NCBI GenBank assembly: GCA_029781035.1
Contig: JAKOXK010000077.1
Location: 1-64,000, forward strand
Source: Armatimonadota bacterium
Lineage (GTDB): Bacteria; Armatimonadota; Fimbriimonadia; Fimbriimonadales; Fimbriimonadaceae
Length of the DNA: 64,000 nucleotides
Direction: 5' to 3'
The stretch's first letter is position 1, and each line of letters starts with the position of its first letter. Below are positions 48,573-58,638 of the stretch, in pieces. The notes below the pieces were generated by a model. That model saw only the letters and a list, made by a program, of their open reading frames with translations. It was not told the DNA's origin and made no database searches. Both the position numbers and the translations under genes were made by a program.

Positions 48573-49675
48573 GGCTCCTCAGTGTCTTCGCATGTTGCAT
48601 CGGCGCTCTGAGCGCTTCGGCCCAGTCCACACCCGACTGGCAAGTCACCGGTTACTCGGATCTCTACTACCAGTTTGATTTTGGACGCCCTGACGCCAGC
48701 GACACCGTCAACGGGCGAGGTTTCGACATCGCCAACCGGCAAGTCCGCATTGCCGTGGCACAGGTGGACTTTCTCAGGGCCCCATCTACGAAGTCCCCGT
48801 TCGGCCTGAACGTGCAGCTCTTTGCGGGCAAGAACGCCGACCTGATCAGCTTGACGGAGCCCGGCGGCAAAGACAAGTACAAGTTCGTCCGCCAAGCTTG
48901 CGTCAGCTATGCGCCGCCCGGCGACCGCAACGGCGTGGAGGTCGATCTGGGCAAGTTCGACACCTGGATTGGATACGAGGGTGTCGACATTCGATACCAA
49001 GACGAGTACAGCCGTTCGTTCAACTGGACATACTCCGAGCCGGTGTACGAGACTGGCCTGCGCGTGACGGGGCGGCTCAGCCCCCAGGTGACAGGCGGGC
49101 TGTTCCTCGTACGGGGCTGGAACGAAGTCGAGGACGGCAACAGCGCCCTATCGGTAGGGGCCGCCCTCTCCTGCGCGCTCGGCCCAAAGACCACGGTGAC
49201 CTTGCAGAACCACTATGGTGACGAAGGATCCGAACACGCCAACGATGCGGGCACCTATGGCGGGATCGCATTCGCCAACCCAGGCACGGCCAAGGTCCAT
49301 CTCCTCGACTTGATCATTACGCATCAGATCGATGCCAAGACCAAAGTCGCGGCCAACGTGGACAGCGCGACCTCGGACGGCGGGGCCAACAGCGGTACCT
49401 GGAACGGCGAGGCGCTCTATGTCCGGACTCAGGTTGCCCCTCGGCACGCGGTCGCGCTTCGGCTGGAGCGCGTGGAGGACAAGGACGGTCTTCGCACCGG
49501 TGTGCCGATTCAGCTCTACTCCCTGACGGCCAGCCACGAATGGACGCTGGACAAGCACGCGACCCTGCGCTTCGAACTGCGTCGCGATCTTGCCAGCCAG
49601 CCGTTCTTCAACGATCGAGACGGCACATCGTCGTCCCGGACGACCCTGGCGCTGGGGGCCGTCTTCCGGTTCTGA
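48569..49675 (+). CDS. BBP2/OmpL-like outer-membrane beta-barrel porin
   Basis: Signal peptide, alternating beta pattern, DLGKFDTWIGYEGVD..YSRSFNWTYSEPVYETGLRVTG, C-terminal LALGAVFRF aromatic end; ATGA overlap with kdpC. Confidence 0.78.
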   Translation: MRLLSVFACCIGALSASAQSTPDWQVTGYSDLYYQFDFGRPDASDTVNGRGFDIANRQVRIAVAQVDFLRAPSTKSPFGLNVQLFAGKNADLISLTEPGGKDKYKFVRQACVSYAPPGDRNGVEVDLGKFDTWIGYEGVDIRYQDEYSRSFNWTYSEPVYETGLRVTGRLSPQVTGGLFLVRGWNEVEDGNSALSVGAALSCALGPKTTVTLQNHYGDEGSEHANDAGTYGGIAFANPGTAKVHLLDLIITHQIDAKTKVAANVDSATSDGGANSGTWNGEALYVRTQVAPRHAVALRLERVEDKDGLRTGVPIQLYSLTASHEWTLDKHATLRFELRRDLASQPFFNDRDGTSSSRTTLALGAVFRF

Positions 49676-49682
49676 GTAACTG

Positions 49683-50117
49683 ATGCTGCCTCTCCTCGAC
49701 CCTGTCCTGATCGCCGTGTTCCCTCGGTGGAACGAGGCGACAGGGGTCGTGTGCGACATGTTGCGCTCGTGGCCCCAAGGCGGTTTCGCCGTGGCTCTGG
49801 CCGAGGACGATAGGCAAGCGAGTCACTTTAGGAACGGATGGCCAGAAGACAGTCTTCATCCGTTGCTCCTGCTCAGGACTCGGGCGGAGCTGTCCCTTTC
49901 GACTGGTCTCGACGCCGTGAGCGAGATCATGTCGCGACAGCCTCGCCGGCCATTGGCGGTCTTGATCGCGGACGGCCCGTCGCTTCCCGATTTTGTCGAA
50001 GCAAAACGATCGGTCTGGAACCGGGAGTTTTCGCGGCTTGTGGCCGGCCACTTCCTCGACGTGCAGGTGTTCGAATATGCGCCGAGTTGGTCCACGGCTC
50101 CGCCCCGCGTAAGATAG
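49683..50117 (+). CDS. 144-aa protein of unknown function between porin and kdpD
   Basis: Open frame in tight operon context (7 nt after porin stop, 21 nt before kdpD GTG); no motif recognised. Confidence 0.55.
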   Translation: MLPLLDPVLIAVFPRWNEATGVVCDMLRSWPQGGFAVALAEDDRQASHFRNGWPEDSLHPLLLLRTRAELSLSTGLDAVSEIMSRQPRRPLAVLIADGPSLPDFVEAKRSVWNREFSRLVAGHFLDVQVFEYAPSWSTAPPRVR

Positions 50118-50138
50118 ACCGGAAGTGAGCAAGAACGT

Positions 50139-52772
50139 GTGAGCCCCGACATGCCAGTGAACGGTTCAGTGCCAGGAAGCGCCCTTCGAAAGCGGGGGCG
50201 CCTGAAGGTGTACCTCGGCATGGCCGCTGGAGTCGGCAAGACGTACTCGATGCTCTCCGACGCCAGAGCCGACAAGGCCCGTGGGCTCGACCTTGTCATC
50301 GGCTACCTGGAAGCACATGGTCGAAGCGAGACGGAGGAGATGGCGGAAGGCATAGAGCGCCTGCCCCTCAAGGCGATCGATCATCGAGGAATCAAGATTT
50401 CCGAGTTCGACATCGATGCGGCCCTCGCCCGCAAGCCAGGTCTCATCTTGGTGGACGAACTGGCGCACACCAACGCCCCCGGCAGTCGCCACATGAAGCG
50501 CTGGCAGGACATTGCCGAGCTGCTGGAAGCGGGAACGGACGTGCGCACGACGGTCAACATCCAGCATGTCGAGAGCTTGCGGGACGTCGTCGCCCAGATC
50601 ACCGGCGTCACCGTCCAGGAAACGGTTCCCGACTCATTCTTCGACCTCGCCGACGAAGTCGAGCTGGTGGACGTGCCGCCAGAGGAACTGCACAAACGGT
50701 TGGAAGAGGGAAAGGTCTACATCCCCGAGAAGGTGGATCAGGCCCTCAGCGGCTTCTTCAAGAGGAGCAACCTCCTGGCATTGCGCGAGCTCGCCCTTCG
50801 GCACACCGCAGAGCGCGTGGACGAGGAAATGCGCCGTTCACGCGAACTGCTGGACGTGCACGAGCCGTGGCACGCCAAAGAAAGGATCTTGGTTTGCCTG
50901 GCCCCGAACCGCATGGCCCCGCGAGTCGTGCGGGCCGCCAAGCGCCTTGCCGCCAACCTTCATGCCGAGCTTCTCGCCGTCTCGGTGGAGAGCCCACGCC
51001 AAAGCGGCGCCTCAGCCCGGGCTCGGGCACAACTGGAAGCAGCCATCGCCTTGGCAGAGAGCCTGGGAGCGAAAACGGCCTCTCTCGCAGGCGAGGATAT
51101 AGTGGCCGAGGTCCTCGCCTACGCCCAGTCGCAGAACGTTACTACCATCGTCGTGGGCAAGCCCGTGCGCAAGCGCTGGCGTGAGATCGTCTTCGGGTCG
51201 GTCGTGGACTCGCTCATCCGCACCAGCGGCGAGATCGACGTGCTCGTCATCACCGGGGCCGAGGAGCAAGGCACCGACCTCCTCGTCCGCCGCAAACCGG
51301 AACCTGCCGGTTGGACCAGCTACGTGGCGACGGTCGTGGTCGTGGCGGTCTCCACTGGCATCGGTTTCCTTATGGAGCAGCGCTTCGCCTTGGCGAACAT
51401 CGTCATGGTCTACCTCTTGGGGGTCGCGTATGTTTCGGTGCGCTATGGCCGGCGTGAGTCGTTCTTGGCCGCCCTCGCCAGTGTGGGCCTCTTCGACGTC
51501 TGTTTCGTCTCGCCTCGCGGCACGTTCGCCGTCAGCGACGCGCAGTACCTCGTCACCTTCGGCATCATGCTAGGCGTCGCACTTCTGATCAGTACGCTGA
51601 CCTCTCGGCTCAAGGAGCAGACCAACGCGGCTTCCGTCCGAGAGCGAGAGACGGCGGCTCTCTTCGAACTCAGCCGCCAGCTGGCGTCCTCGCGCACAGG
51701 GGGGGACATGGCCGTTTTGGCGGCCAAGAAGGCCGCCGAAGTGACGGGCGGTGACGCGACTGTGTTCGTGCGCGGTGTATCGGGTTCGTTGGAGTTGGTG
51801 GCGCCGTCCCGGTCAGGCTTCGAGTCGAGCGCCAACGAGGCGGCCGTTGTGCGGTGGGTGGCCGACAACGCCCGGCCTGCGGGCCACGGCACGGACACCC
51901 TGGCGGGCGCAACCGGCAGCTATGCGCCTCTTGTCGGCTCCACGGGTTGTGTCGGTGTTCTGGGCTTGACTCTGCCCGAGTCGGCGCCTCCTGGATCCGG
52001 AAGCCGCCGGATGGTGGAATCGATCGCCAACCAGTTGGCGCTCGCTCTCGACCGCACCCGCTTGGCCCGCGACTCGCACGAGGCCAGCCTGCGTGTGGAG
52101 AGCGAGAAGATGAGGAGCAACCTGCTCAGCAGCGTGTCGCACGACCTGCGCACGCCGCTGGCCTCCATCGAGGGGGCGGCGAGCGGTTTGGCCTCGTTGC
52201 CCGATGCGAGCCCGCGCGCGCGTGACCTCGCCACCACGGTGATCGAAGAGGCCGAGCGCATGAACCGGCTCATCCGGAACCTTCTCGACATGACCCGGTT
52301 CGAAGGCGGTGGTGTGGAACTGGACCTCGACTGGCAATCGCTCGAGGAGCTCGTCGCGTCGGCCCTGTTGCGCACGGAGAAGCTGTTCTTGAACCCGGTC
52401 GCGACCGAGATCCCCGCCGACCTGCCGCTCATGAAGCTGGACGGTGTGCTCGTCGAGCAGGTGTTTGTCAACCTTTTGGAGAACGCGGCCCGTCATGCGG
52501 GGGCCTCGGCGCAAGTGACCATTTCGGCCCGAACCGTCGAGGGGCAGACCGAGGTCATCGTCCGCGACGACGGGCCGGGCCTGCCAGCGGACGGACAGGA
52601 AGCACTTTTTGAGAAGTTCCGCAAGGGCAGCGGGTCTGGCTTTGGGCTCGGGCTCGCGATCTGTCGGGCGGCGATGACCGCCCACGGCGGGGCGATCACA
52701 GCCCACAACCGCCCTGAGGGCGGGGCCGAGTTCGTGCTTCGGTTTCCGGCCGAGCGGCAAGCGGCAGACTAG
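50139..52772 (+). CDS. kdpD: Sensor histidine kinase KdpD
   Basis: KVYLGMAAGVGKTYSML, DELAHTNAPGSRHMKRWQD, USP-like domain, TM segments, SSVSHDLRTPLASIEGAASG H-box, FGLGLAICRAAMTAHGG. Confidence 0.97.
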   Translation: MSPDMPVNGSVPGSALRKRGRLKVYLGMAAGVGKTYSMLSDARADKARGLDLVIGYLEAHGRSETEEMAEGIERLPLKAIDHRGIKISEFDIDAALARKPGLILVDELAHTNAPGSRHMKRWQDIAELLEAGTDVRTTVNIQHVESLRDVVAQITGVTVQETVPDSFFDLADEVELVDVPPEELHKRLEEGKVYIPEKVDQALSGFFKRSNLLALRELALRHTAERVDEEMRRSRELLDVHEPWHAKERILVCLAPNRMAPRVVRAAKRLAANLHAELLAVSVESPRQSGASARARAQLEAAIALAESLGAKTASLAGEDIVAEVLAYAQSQNVTTIVVGKPVRKRWREIVFGSVVDSLIRTSGEIDVLVITGAEEQGTDLLVRRKPEPAGWTSYVATVVVVAVSTGIGFLMEQRFALANIVMVYLLGVAYVSVRYGRRESFLAALASVGLFDVCFVSPRGTFAVSDAQYLVTFGIMLGVALLISTLTSRLKEQTNAASVRERETAALFELSRQLASSRTGGDMAVLAAKKAAEVTGGDATVFVRGVSGSLELVAPSRSGFESSANEAAVVRWVADNARPAGHGTDTLAGATGSYAPLVGSTGCVGVLGLTLPESAPPGSGSRRMVESIANQLALALDRTRLARDSHEASLRVESEKMRSNLLSSVSHDLRTPLASIEGAASGLASLPDASPRARDLATTVIEEAERMNRLIRNLLDMTRFEGGGVELDLDWQSLEELVASALLRTEKLFLNPVATEIPADLPLMKLDGVLVEQVFVNLLENAARHAGASAQVTISARTVEGQTEVIVRDDGPGLPADGQEALFEKFRKGSGSGFGLGLAICRAAMTAHGGAITAHNRPEGGAEFVLRFPAERQAAD

Positions 52773-52870
52773 CCGCCGCCGCTCCTGCGGTGCCTCCTGG
52801 ACAAGGTCTTTTTGCCACGTCGCTCCACGGGCTGGCCCTTTGTGGCGTAGAAAGGGAAGAGGGTAGAGGG

Positions 52871-53269
52871 TTGAAGGCTGTCTATGCATGCTTAGGCATG
52901 GTTGCCGGAGGGCCGCTCGCGCTGTGGCTCGGATCGGGCCTTGTCTTCTTCACGAGCGGAGCCATGATCCGCATTCCGGCGAACCATCCGGTGAATCTGG
53001 TGGGTCAGTGGCAAGTGTTAGGCTGCTCCTATGGCCGAACGATGATTCTCTCTCCGGCAGGCAGGGGCCGGTGGTGGTTCGAGAACGCCCCTCGCCCGAG
53101 CCTCGTGTGGGGTACCTCCGGCGGCGTGTTCTACGAAAAGCACGTGGCGACGGACTGTTGGGGGCATGACCGGTTCGCGTACAAACTGAGTGAGGACGGG
53201 CAAGTCCTGACCCTCACCAGCCTCGATTCCCCAGAGTGGGGGCAAAAGGTCTTCCAACGAGTGCGTTGA
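52871..53269 (+). CDS. Small membrane/exported protein of unknown function
   Basis: Hydrophobic N-terminus after TTG 52871 (preceded by GGGTAGAGGG); start uncertain. Confidence 0.45.
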   Translation: MKAVYACLGMVAGGPLALWLGSGLVFFTSGAMIRIPANHPVNLVGQWQVLGCSYGRTMILSPAGRGRWWFENAPRPSLVWGTSGGVFYEKHVATDCWGHDRFAYKLSEDGQVLTLTSLDSPEWGQKVFQRVR

Positions 53270-53340
53270 CGCGCACCAACCAGATGGTGAGGGCCGGTGC
53301 CGGTAGAGACGACTGGACAGACCAAGGCACGTGGGTGGGG

Positions 53341-53772
53341 TCAGCTCTGCCAAGCCCAAAAGTAGGAGACGTGCCCTGTGGCGTCATATTCCACCGAAGG
53401 GATGTCGCCATCCATGCGAAAGCCGCTCCAGGAACCGAGTTCATAGTTCCATGTGCGCTGCGTGGCATCGGTTGAGTCGGGCCTCCCCAGCAGTTGCCTG
53501 ACCTCCTGTTCCGACATGCCCTGGCGCAAGTGGTGAAGGAGAAGATCCTGCAACATCATCCCGCGAGCCATTGCGGGTAGTTTGGGATCATCGCCTGGGG
53601 CCAGGGATTTCGTGACCCAGGCATCATGGTCGGAGCGGAGTTCGTCGAATGGCGAGTCCCAGCCGAGAGTGAGCTTGTTCCGCTGGTAGTACGGCAGTGA
53701 GCGGTACCCGAAGAAAGCTCCCGCGCCCACCGTGACTGCCACCAAGGCGCCTATCCAGCAACCCTTGCGCAC
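53341..53772 (-). CDS. BamE/SmpA-like membrane-anchored protein
   Basis: Single N-terminal TM; HLRQGMSEQEVRQLLGRPDSTDATQRTWNYELG motif; GTG start 5 nt after TATAAT. Confidence 0.6.
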   Translation of the reverse strand: MRKGCWIGALVAVTVGAGAFFGYRSLPYYQRNKLTLGWDSPFDELRSDHDAWVTKSLAPGDDPKLPAMARGMMLQDLLLHHLRQGMSEQEVRQLLGRPDSTDATQRTWNYELGSWSGFRMDGDIPSVEYDATGHVSYFWAWQS

Positions 53773-54144
53773 GCATCATTATAGGTCCGGGTTCATTCCG
53801 GCAGACGTCGCCCGACGGACGGCCGCCCCTAGGGATTCCTGTTGCCGCGCACGACCCCTTGCACACCAGGGATCGTCGCATTCGAACCATCATCATGGCC
53901 GCAGCCCGCCGCTGCCACCCGACCGGGAGGTGCGCCTTGGTCTGGCCACCCGCCGGGCGCAGATTGGAGCGCAGGCACAGGCTCACTCTCCGGGCTAAAA
54001 CCATGGAGAGATGGCTTCGCTTTCGGCCAAGACTCGACTCGTGGCTGCACGGAGTTCCTTGTTGGGTGACTGTTTGACCGGTCCCCATTTCGTGACCGCC
54101 CTAGCTCCGTAGTCCGTAGTCCCCAAACCCCCAACACACGAACG

Positions 54145-55527
54145 TCAAACGGTGCCGACGAGGCCCCAGAGGTGGGGTTCGGTGGCGCGGACGGTGACAA
54201 GCGAGCCCTTGAGGCCAGAGTCGCCGGGGAAATGGAGCATGCGGAAGCAGCGCGAATAGCCCTGGAGCAGCGAGGGGTTCTTGGGGGTGGGGCCCTCGAC
54301 CAATACCTCGAACTCCTGCCCTACCAGCGCCTCGTTCTTCTCGAGCTGGATGCGGTGCTGAGTCTCGATGAGCTTTTCCAGCCGGAGGCCGGAGACGCGG
54401 GTGGCGACCTGTGTCATCTCGGCGGCGGGGGTACCGGGGCGCGGGGAGTAGCGGAACATGAAGGCGCCGTCGAAGCGGAAGCGCTCCATCGCCGCGAGGG
54501 TGGCTTGGAACTCGCTGTCGGTCTCGCCGGGAAAGCCGACGATGATGTCGGTCGTGAGGCCGATCCAGGGCACGGCCTCGCGGAGCCCATTGACGATCTG
54601 GGCGAAGGATTCGACAGTGTAGACCCGCTTCATGCGGGAAAGGAGCCCGTCGTCGCCGGCCTGGAGCGGCATGTGGCAGTGCTCCATGACTTGGGGGACG
54701 TCGCGGATGGCCTCGATCAGGTCGTCCTTGAAGTCGCGCGGGTAGGGCGAGGTGTAGCGCAGGCGCTCGATGCCTGGGACGCCCGCGAGCAGGCGCAAGA
54801 GCTGCGAGAACGGTACGCGTCCTTCGGCGAGGTTTTTGCCGTAAGAGTTGACTGTTTGCCCGAGGAGCGTGACCTCCTTCGTGCCCAGTTCGGCGAGGCG
54901 GCGCACCTCCTCGACGATGTGCTCCGTCGGGCGGGAGCGCTCGCGGCCGCGGGTGGTGGGGACGATGCAGAAGGTGCAGAATTTGTCGCATCCGTACTGG
55001 ATCGGCACAAACGCTTTGAGTTTGCCGCCCCGCTCGACATGACGCTGCGGAACCTCGGTGACGACTGCGCCCTTGCGCTCGGGTAGCTCCATGCGCTTGA
55101 TAAAGCGACGTTTTTGCAGCACTTCCTCGACCAATCCTGGGATCGAGGCCACTTGGGCCGTGCCCACCACGAAATCGACGTGGGGGTTGCGGCGCTTGAT
55201 CTCGTCGGCGCGGAGCTGGGCCATGCATCCTGCCACGCCGATGACCATGTCGGGGCGGGCGGCCTTGAAGGGGCGGAGCTCGCCGAGGAAGGAGAAGGCC
55301 TTGTCCTCCGGCTTCTTGCGGACGGAGCAGGTGTTGAGGAGCACGACGTGCGCTTCGAACGGCGAGGACGCTTTGACAAAGCCTAAAGACTGCAGATAGA
55401 GGCCCATCTGCTCGCTGTCTTCTTCGTTCATCTGGCACCCCCAGGTTTGCACGAAGTAGGTGCCTCGAACGGTCTTGGTGCCGCTCAAGTTGGGGAGAGA
55501 ACCGGGGCGCAAAAGGGACGAGGCCAT
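54145..55527 (-). CDS. miaB: tRNA (N6-isopentenyl adenosine-37-C2) methylthiotransferase
   Basis: YFVQTWGCQMNEEDSEQMG, radical SAM GCDKFCTFCIVPTTRGRERSRP, LLGQTVNSYG, TRAM-like C-terminus. Confidence 0.96.
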   Translation of the reverse strand: MASSLLRPGSLPNLSGTKTVRGTYFVQTWGCQMNEEDSEQMGLYLQSLGFVKASSPFEAHVVLLNTCSVRKKPEDKAFSFLGELRPFKAARPDMVIGVAGCMAQLRADEIKRRNPHVDFVVGTAQVASIPGLVEEVLQKRRFIKRMELPERKGAVVTEVPQRHVERGGKLKAFVPIQYGCDKFCTFCIVPTTRGRERSRPTEHIVEEVRRLAELGTKEVTLLGQTVNSYGKNLAEGRVPFSQLLRLLAGVPGIERLRYTSPYPRDFKDDLIEAIRDVPQVMEHCHMPLQAGDDGLLSRMKRVYTVESFAQIVNGLREAVPWIGLTTDIIVGFPGETDSEFQATLAAMERFRFDGAFMFRYSPRPGTPAAEMTQVATRVSGLRLEKLIETQHRIQLEKNEALVGQEFEVLVEGPTPKNPSLLQGYSRCFRMLHFPGDSGLKGSLVTVRATEPHLWGLVGTV

Positions 55528-55585
55528 TCCGCTCGGAACTGTGAGGATACCTGCCTGGTTCCAATTGGACGTGCCTCAGCCCATC

Positions 55586-55591
55586 TATAAT
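55586..55591 (+). promoter_or_regulatory. -10 element TATAAT, 6 nt upstream of GTG start (leaderless candidate)
   Basis: TATAATgccggaGTG. Confidence 0.6.
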
Positions 55592-55597
55592 GCCGGA

Positions 55598-56764
55598 GTG
55601 AGCGTTGCAGCCGAACCTGCGAAGAGCCCCGCAGTGAAGTCGATGGCTCCGGTCGTGAACCGCATGGCCGGCCTCCTGGCCTGGGCCGGGGTCTTTGTCG
55701 CTGGCGCCTTGACCTACTCCCACATCGCGGACAAGTCGATGCCCTGTGGTCCGAGCCACGGGTGCGACACCGTTGCCACCAGCGCCTACTCGACTGTCTT
55801 GGGAGTCCCCGTCGCACTGATCGGACTGATCGGTTACCTGATCTTGGCCGGCCTCTCGGCGGCACGCCCGGTGATGGGCAAGTCCAAGTGGCGGCTCCTG
55901 ACAAACCTCAGCTTGGGTGGCGCTGTGTTCGGGTTCCTGGCAAGCATCTACTTCGTGTACACGTCGCTGGCCGTGATCAAGGCCACCTGCGAGTGGTGCA
56001 TGGCCTCGGCGGCCATCATGTTGGTCACGTTGATCGTGACGATCTGGCTGTGGTCGTTGGAGGATCCCGAACCGGTCGCGACCCGAGCCGACGCCGTGCT
56101 CCAGGGGTCGTCCTTGATCCTTGTGCTGGGTGCGATGGGCGGGTTCGTGAAGTCGATGGACAATGCGGCTGAGCGGGGTATGCCTCCCATTGCGCCGGGA
56201 CTGACGCTCCAAGAGCTGTTGCCAGACAAAGCGAAGATGCGGGGCAACGACGATGCGCCGGTGACCGTGGTGGAGTTCGCCGACTTCAATTGCCCGGCCT
56301 GCCGGAGTTCCGCAAAGGAAATGTCTAAGCTTTTTGAGGAAGGACATGGTCGGATTCGGTGGGCGTTCCGAAACCTGCCCTTGGTCAACCTCAAGGGCCA
56401 CGAGACGAGCATGCACGCCGCGACGTTGTCGGAGCTGGCGGCGGAGAAGGGCAAGTTCTGGACGTTCTTCGAAGCAGCCTACAAGCCTGAAAACACCGAG
56501 CGGGTCAAGTCCATCGACGGACTCAAGCAGATCGCGGTCGAGTGCGGCCTGAAGATCGACGACGTTGTGGCTGCGTTGCAGCCAGACTCCGAGGCGGCCA
56601 AGAGCGTCTTGCGTGACGACGACCTGTCGCTGAAACTCGGTGTCCTCTCGACTCCCGCTTACATCGTTGTGGCCAACGGCGTCGATCCGCGCGCGGTTTC
56701 GGCGAAGCGCTTGCCCGACGTGTTGCACGGTGATCCGTACAAGAACCTGATCTGGGGGCAGTAG
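55598..56764 (+). CDS. Vitamin K epoxide reductase-DsbA-like thioredoxin fusion
   Basis: [41 protein letters not shown]-terminal thioredoxin [26 protein letters not shown]. Confidence 0.9.
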   Translation: MSVAAEPAKSPAVKSMAPVVNRMAGLLAWAGVFVAGALTYSHIADKSMPCGPSHGCDTVATSAYSTVLGVPVALIGLIGYLILAGLSAARPVMGKSKWRLLTNLSLGGAVFGFLASIYFVYTSLAVIKATCEWCMASAAIMLVTLIVTIWLWSLEDPEPVATRADAVLQGSSLILVLGAMGGFVKSMDNAAERGMPPIAPGLTLQELLPDKAKMRGNDDAPVTVVEFADFNCPACRSSAKEMSKLFEEGHGRIRWAFRNLPLVNLKGHETSMHAATLSELAAEKGKFWTFFEAAYKPENTERVKSIDGLKQIAVECGLKIDDVVAALQPDSEAAKSVLRDDDLSLKLGVLSTPAYIVVANGVDPRAVSAKRLPDVLHGDPYKNLIWGQ

Positions 56765-56771
56765 TCGAGAC

Positions 56772-57848
56772 TTGCGGAAGACGGTCTGTGTGGCGATGTC
56801 GGGCGGTGTTGACAGCGCGGTCGTCGCTGCCATTCTCAAGCGGCGTGGCCATGACGTCGTCGGTGTGACGATGCAGATCTGGCAGGAGAGCCAGCGCGAC
56901 CCCCGACACTCGGGCTGTTGTTCGCTTGGAGCGGTCGAGGACGCCCGTCGCTGTGCGGCACGCCTGGGGATCCCACATTACGTCGTCAACTTCAAGGACG
57001 CCTTTCGACAGACCGTCATCGACGAGTTCATTGACGAATATGCCCGCGGCAGGACGCCGAACCCCTGTGTGACCTGCAACAAAAAGGTGAAGTTCGAAGC
57101 CTTGCTCGAAAAGGCCTCTGAACTGGGATGCGACTACTTGGCGACCGGGCACTACGCGCGGGTCCGAAGGCGGGGCGGACAGTTCCACCTGCTCCGGGCC
57201 CAGGGTGGACACAAGGATCAGAGCTACGTGCTTTACATGCTCAGTCAAGAACAACTGGCGCGGGTGTGGTTTCCGCTCGGCGATCTTGGCGACAAGGCTG
57301 AGACCCGGCGGATCGCCCGCGAAATGGGCCTCCCGGTGGCGGACAAGCCCGACAGCCAGGAAGTCTGTTTCGTGAGCGAGGCTGGCGGCTATCGAGAGTT
57401 CCTCCGGCGGGTGCGTCCCGAAGCCTTCAAGCCGGGCGATGTTGTGGACAGCACCGGACGGACGATTGGACACCATGGCGGGGTGGCCGACTTCACGGTG
57501 GGGCAAAGGCGCGGTGTCGGTGTGGCCGTAGGGACTCCGCTGTACGTGCTGGGTGTCGAACCGGACTCAGGCCGGGTCACCGTCGGATCTGACGAGGAGT
57601 TGCTCAAGACGGTCGTGCACCTCGAAGACGTTGTATGGCACGATGGACTGGGCGGCGCAAGTGCCATCGAGGGGCTGCCGGTGATGGCGAAAATCCGCTA
57701 CAACATGGAGGCTAGGCGCGCCGTCCTCTGGGGGGGAAGGGAACCCCGATTGGTGTTCGCGGATCCCGTGCGGGCCGTGACGCCCGGTCAGGTCGCTGTC
57801 GCTTACCGAGGGGAAACGGTGATGGCGGGCGGAAAGATCGCCCGCTGA
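56772..57848 (+). CDS. mnmA: tRNA-specific 2-thiouridylase
   Basis: [70 protein letters not shown] start. Confidence 0.95.
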   Translation: MRKTVCVAMSGGVDSAVVAAILKRRGHDVVGVTMQIWQESQRDPRHSGCCSLGAVEDARRCAARLGIPHYVVNFKDAFRQTVIDEFIDEYARGRTPNPCVTCNKKVKFEALLEKASELGCDYLATGHYARVRRRGGQFHLLRAQGGHKDQSYVLYMLSQEQLARVWFPLGDLGDKAETRRIAREMGLPVADKPDSQEVCFVSEAGGYREFLRRVRPEAFKPGDVVDSTGRTIGHHGGVADFTVGQRRGVGVAVGTPLYVLGVEPDSGRVTVGSDEELLKTVVHLEDVVWHDGLGGASAIEGLPVMAKIRYNMEARRAVLWGGREPRLVFADPVRAVTPGQVAVAYRGETVMAGGKIAR

Positions 57849-57942
57849 GTAGGGCTAAGGCTCTGCCCGATCCCAAAGGTGGGCCTACGATTGCCTTGAA
57901 GCGACGCCGGACCGCTGCGCCCCGGTACAATTGACGCCGCAG

Positions 57943-58296
57943 ATGGAGTTCCTCCTTATCCTGGAGATCCTGCTCTTGGCAGGTGCAGCGATTGGGGTCT
58001 TCGCAATGTTGCACATTGTGAAGGGGCTCCGGACGACCGTGCGGCAACTCGAGGGCAAGGTGGACAAACTCCAGACGGACTTGGCCCGCCAGGAAGCGAA
58101 CCTCGAAGCCGTTCGGGCCGTTATACAAAGTAAGCCGACGGATCCGTTCATGACGGTCTTGGAAACGGTGGAGCGCTACCGCTCGCGCGGTGTCGCGGCT
58201 GCCGTCGCCTTGGTCGGGGTGCGGTTCGTCCGGTCATACTTGGGTCGGAGGGCACGTCAGAAGGCGTTGCCACTGTTGGATAAGAGTACGGAGTGA
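57943..58296 (+). CDS. Small membrane protein, DUF948-like
   Basis: N-terminal TM MEFLLILEILLLAGAAIGVFAM then coiled coil QLEGKVDKLQTDLARQEANLEAV; adjacent to a YtxH-like gene. Confidence 0.6.
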   Translation: MEFLLILEILLLAGAAIGVFAMLHIVKGLRTTVRQLEGKVDKLQTDLARQEANLEAVRAVIQSKPTDPFMTVLETVERYRSRGVAAAVALVGVRFVRSYLGRRARQKALPLLDKSTE

Positions 58297-58300
58297 ACGA

Positions 58301-58531
58301 ATGAACAATAACGACGACAAGAACGCATTGGTGTACCTGTTGGCGGGTTTTGGGCTCGGTGCTTTGGTCGGCGCACTTGCTGGCCTGCTCTTTGCCCCCA
58401 AAGCAGGCAATGAGATGCGAGAAGACCTCGGCGGCAGGTTGAAAGACCTGAAGGGCAAGACTGAGGATTGGATCGCCGAGCAAAGGGCCAAGCGGGTCAG
58501 CGTGAAGAACCCGGAAGAAGTCGGCGCCTGA
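58301..58531 (+). CDS. YtxH-domain protein
   Basis: LAGFGLGALVGALAGLLFAPKAGNEMREDLGGRLKDL. Confidence 0.85.
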   Translation: MNNNDDKNALVYLLAGFGLGALVGALAGLLFAPKAGNEMREDLGGRLKDLKGKTEDWIAEQRAKRVSVKNPEEVGA

Positions 58532-58553
58532 CGGCGCAGCCCCATCGGAACTG

Positions 58554-58586
58554 AACAGGGCCCGATCCACAGATCCGGGCCCTGTT
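58554..58586 (+). terminator. Strong hairpin AACAGGGCCCGATC-CACA-GATCCGGGCCCTGTT after ytxH-like gene
   Basis: Near-perfect inverted repeat with one bulge, 22 nt after stop; no clear T-tract. Confidence 0.6.
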
Positions 58587-58638
58587 GCCGTCTGTGGCTC
58601 TAGGGCCGACGGTGACGGGGCGGGGTATGGTCGGTCCT

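Noticed and set aside
53773-54144. Possible tmRNA or RNase P RNA
   Set aside because: A GGTTCGAATGC stretch exists on the minus strand but no matching T-stem, tag peptide or conserved RNase P core was seen.
54101-56839. 912-aa open frame on the minus strand
   Set aside because: Overlaps miaB in another frame and runs antisense to VKOR-DsbA; Arg/Pro/His-rich low-complexity composition typical of a spurious frame in GC-rich DNA.
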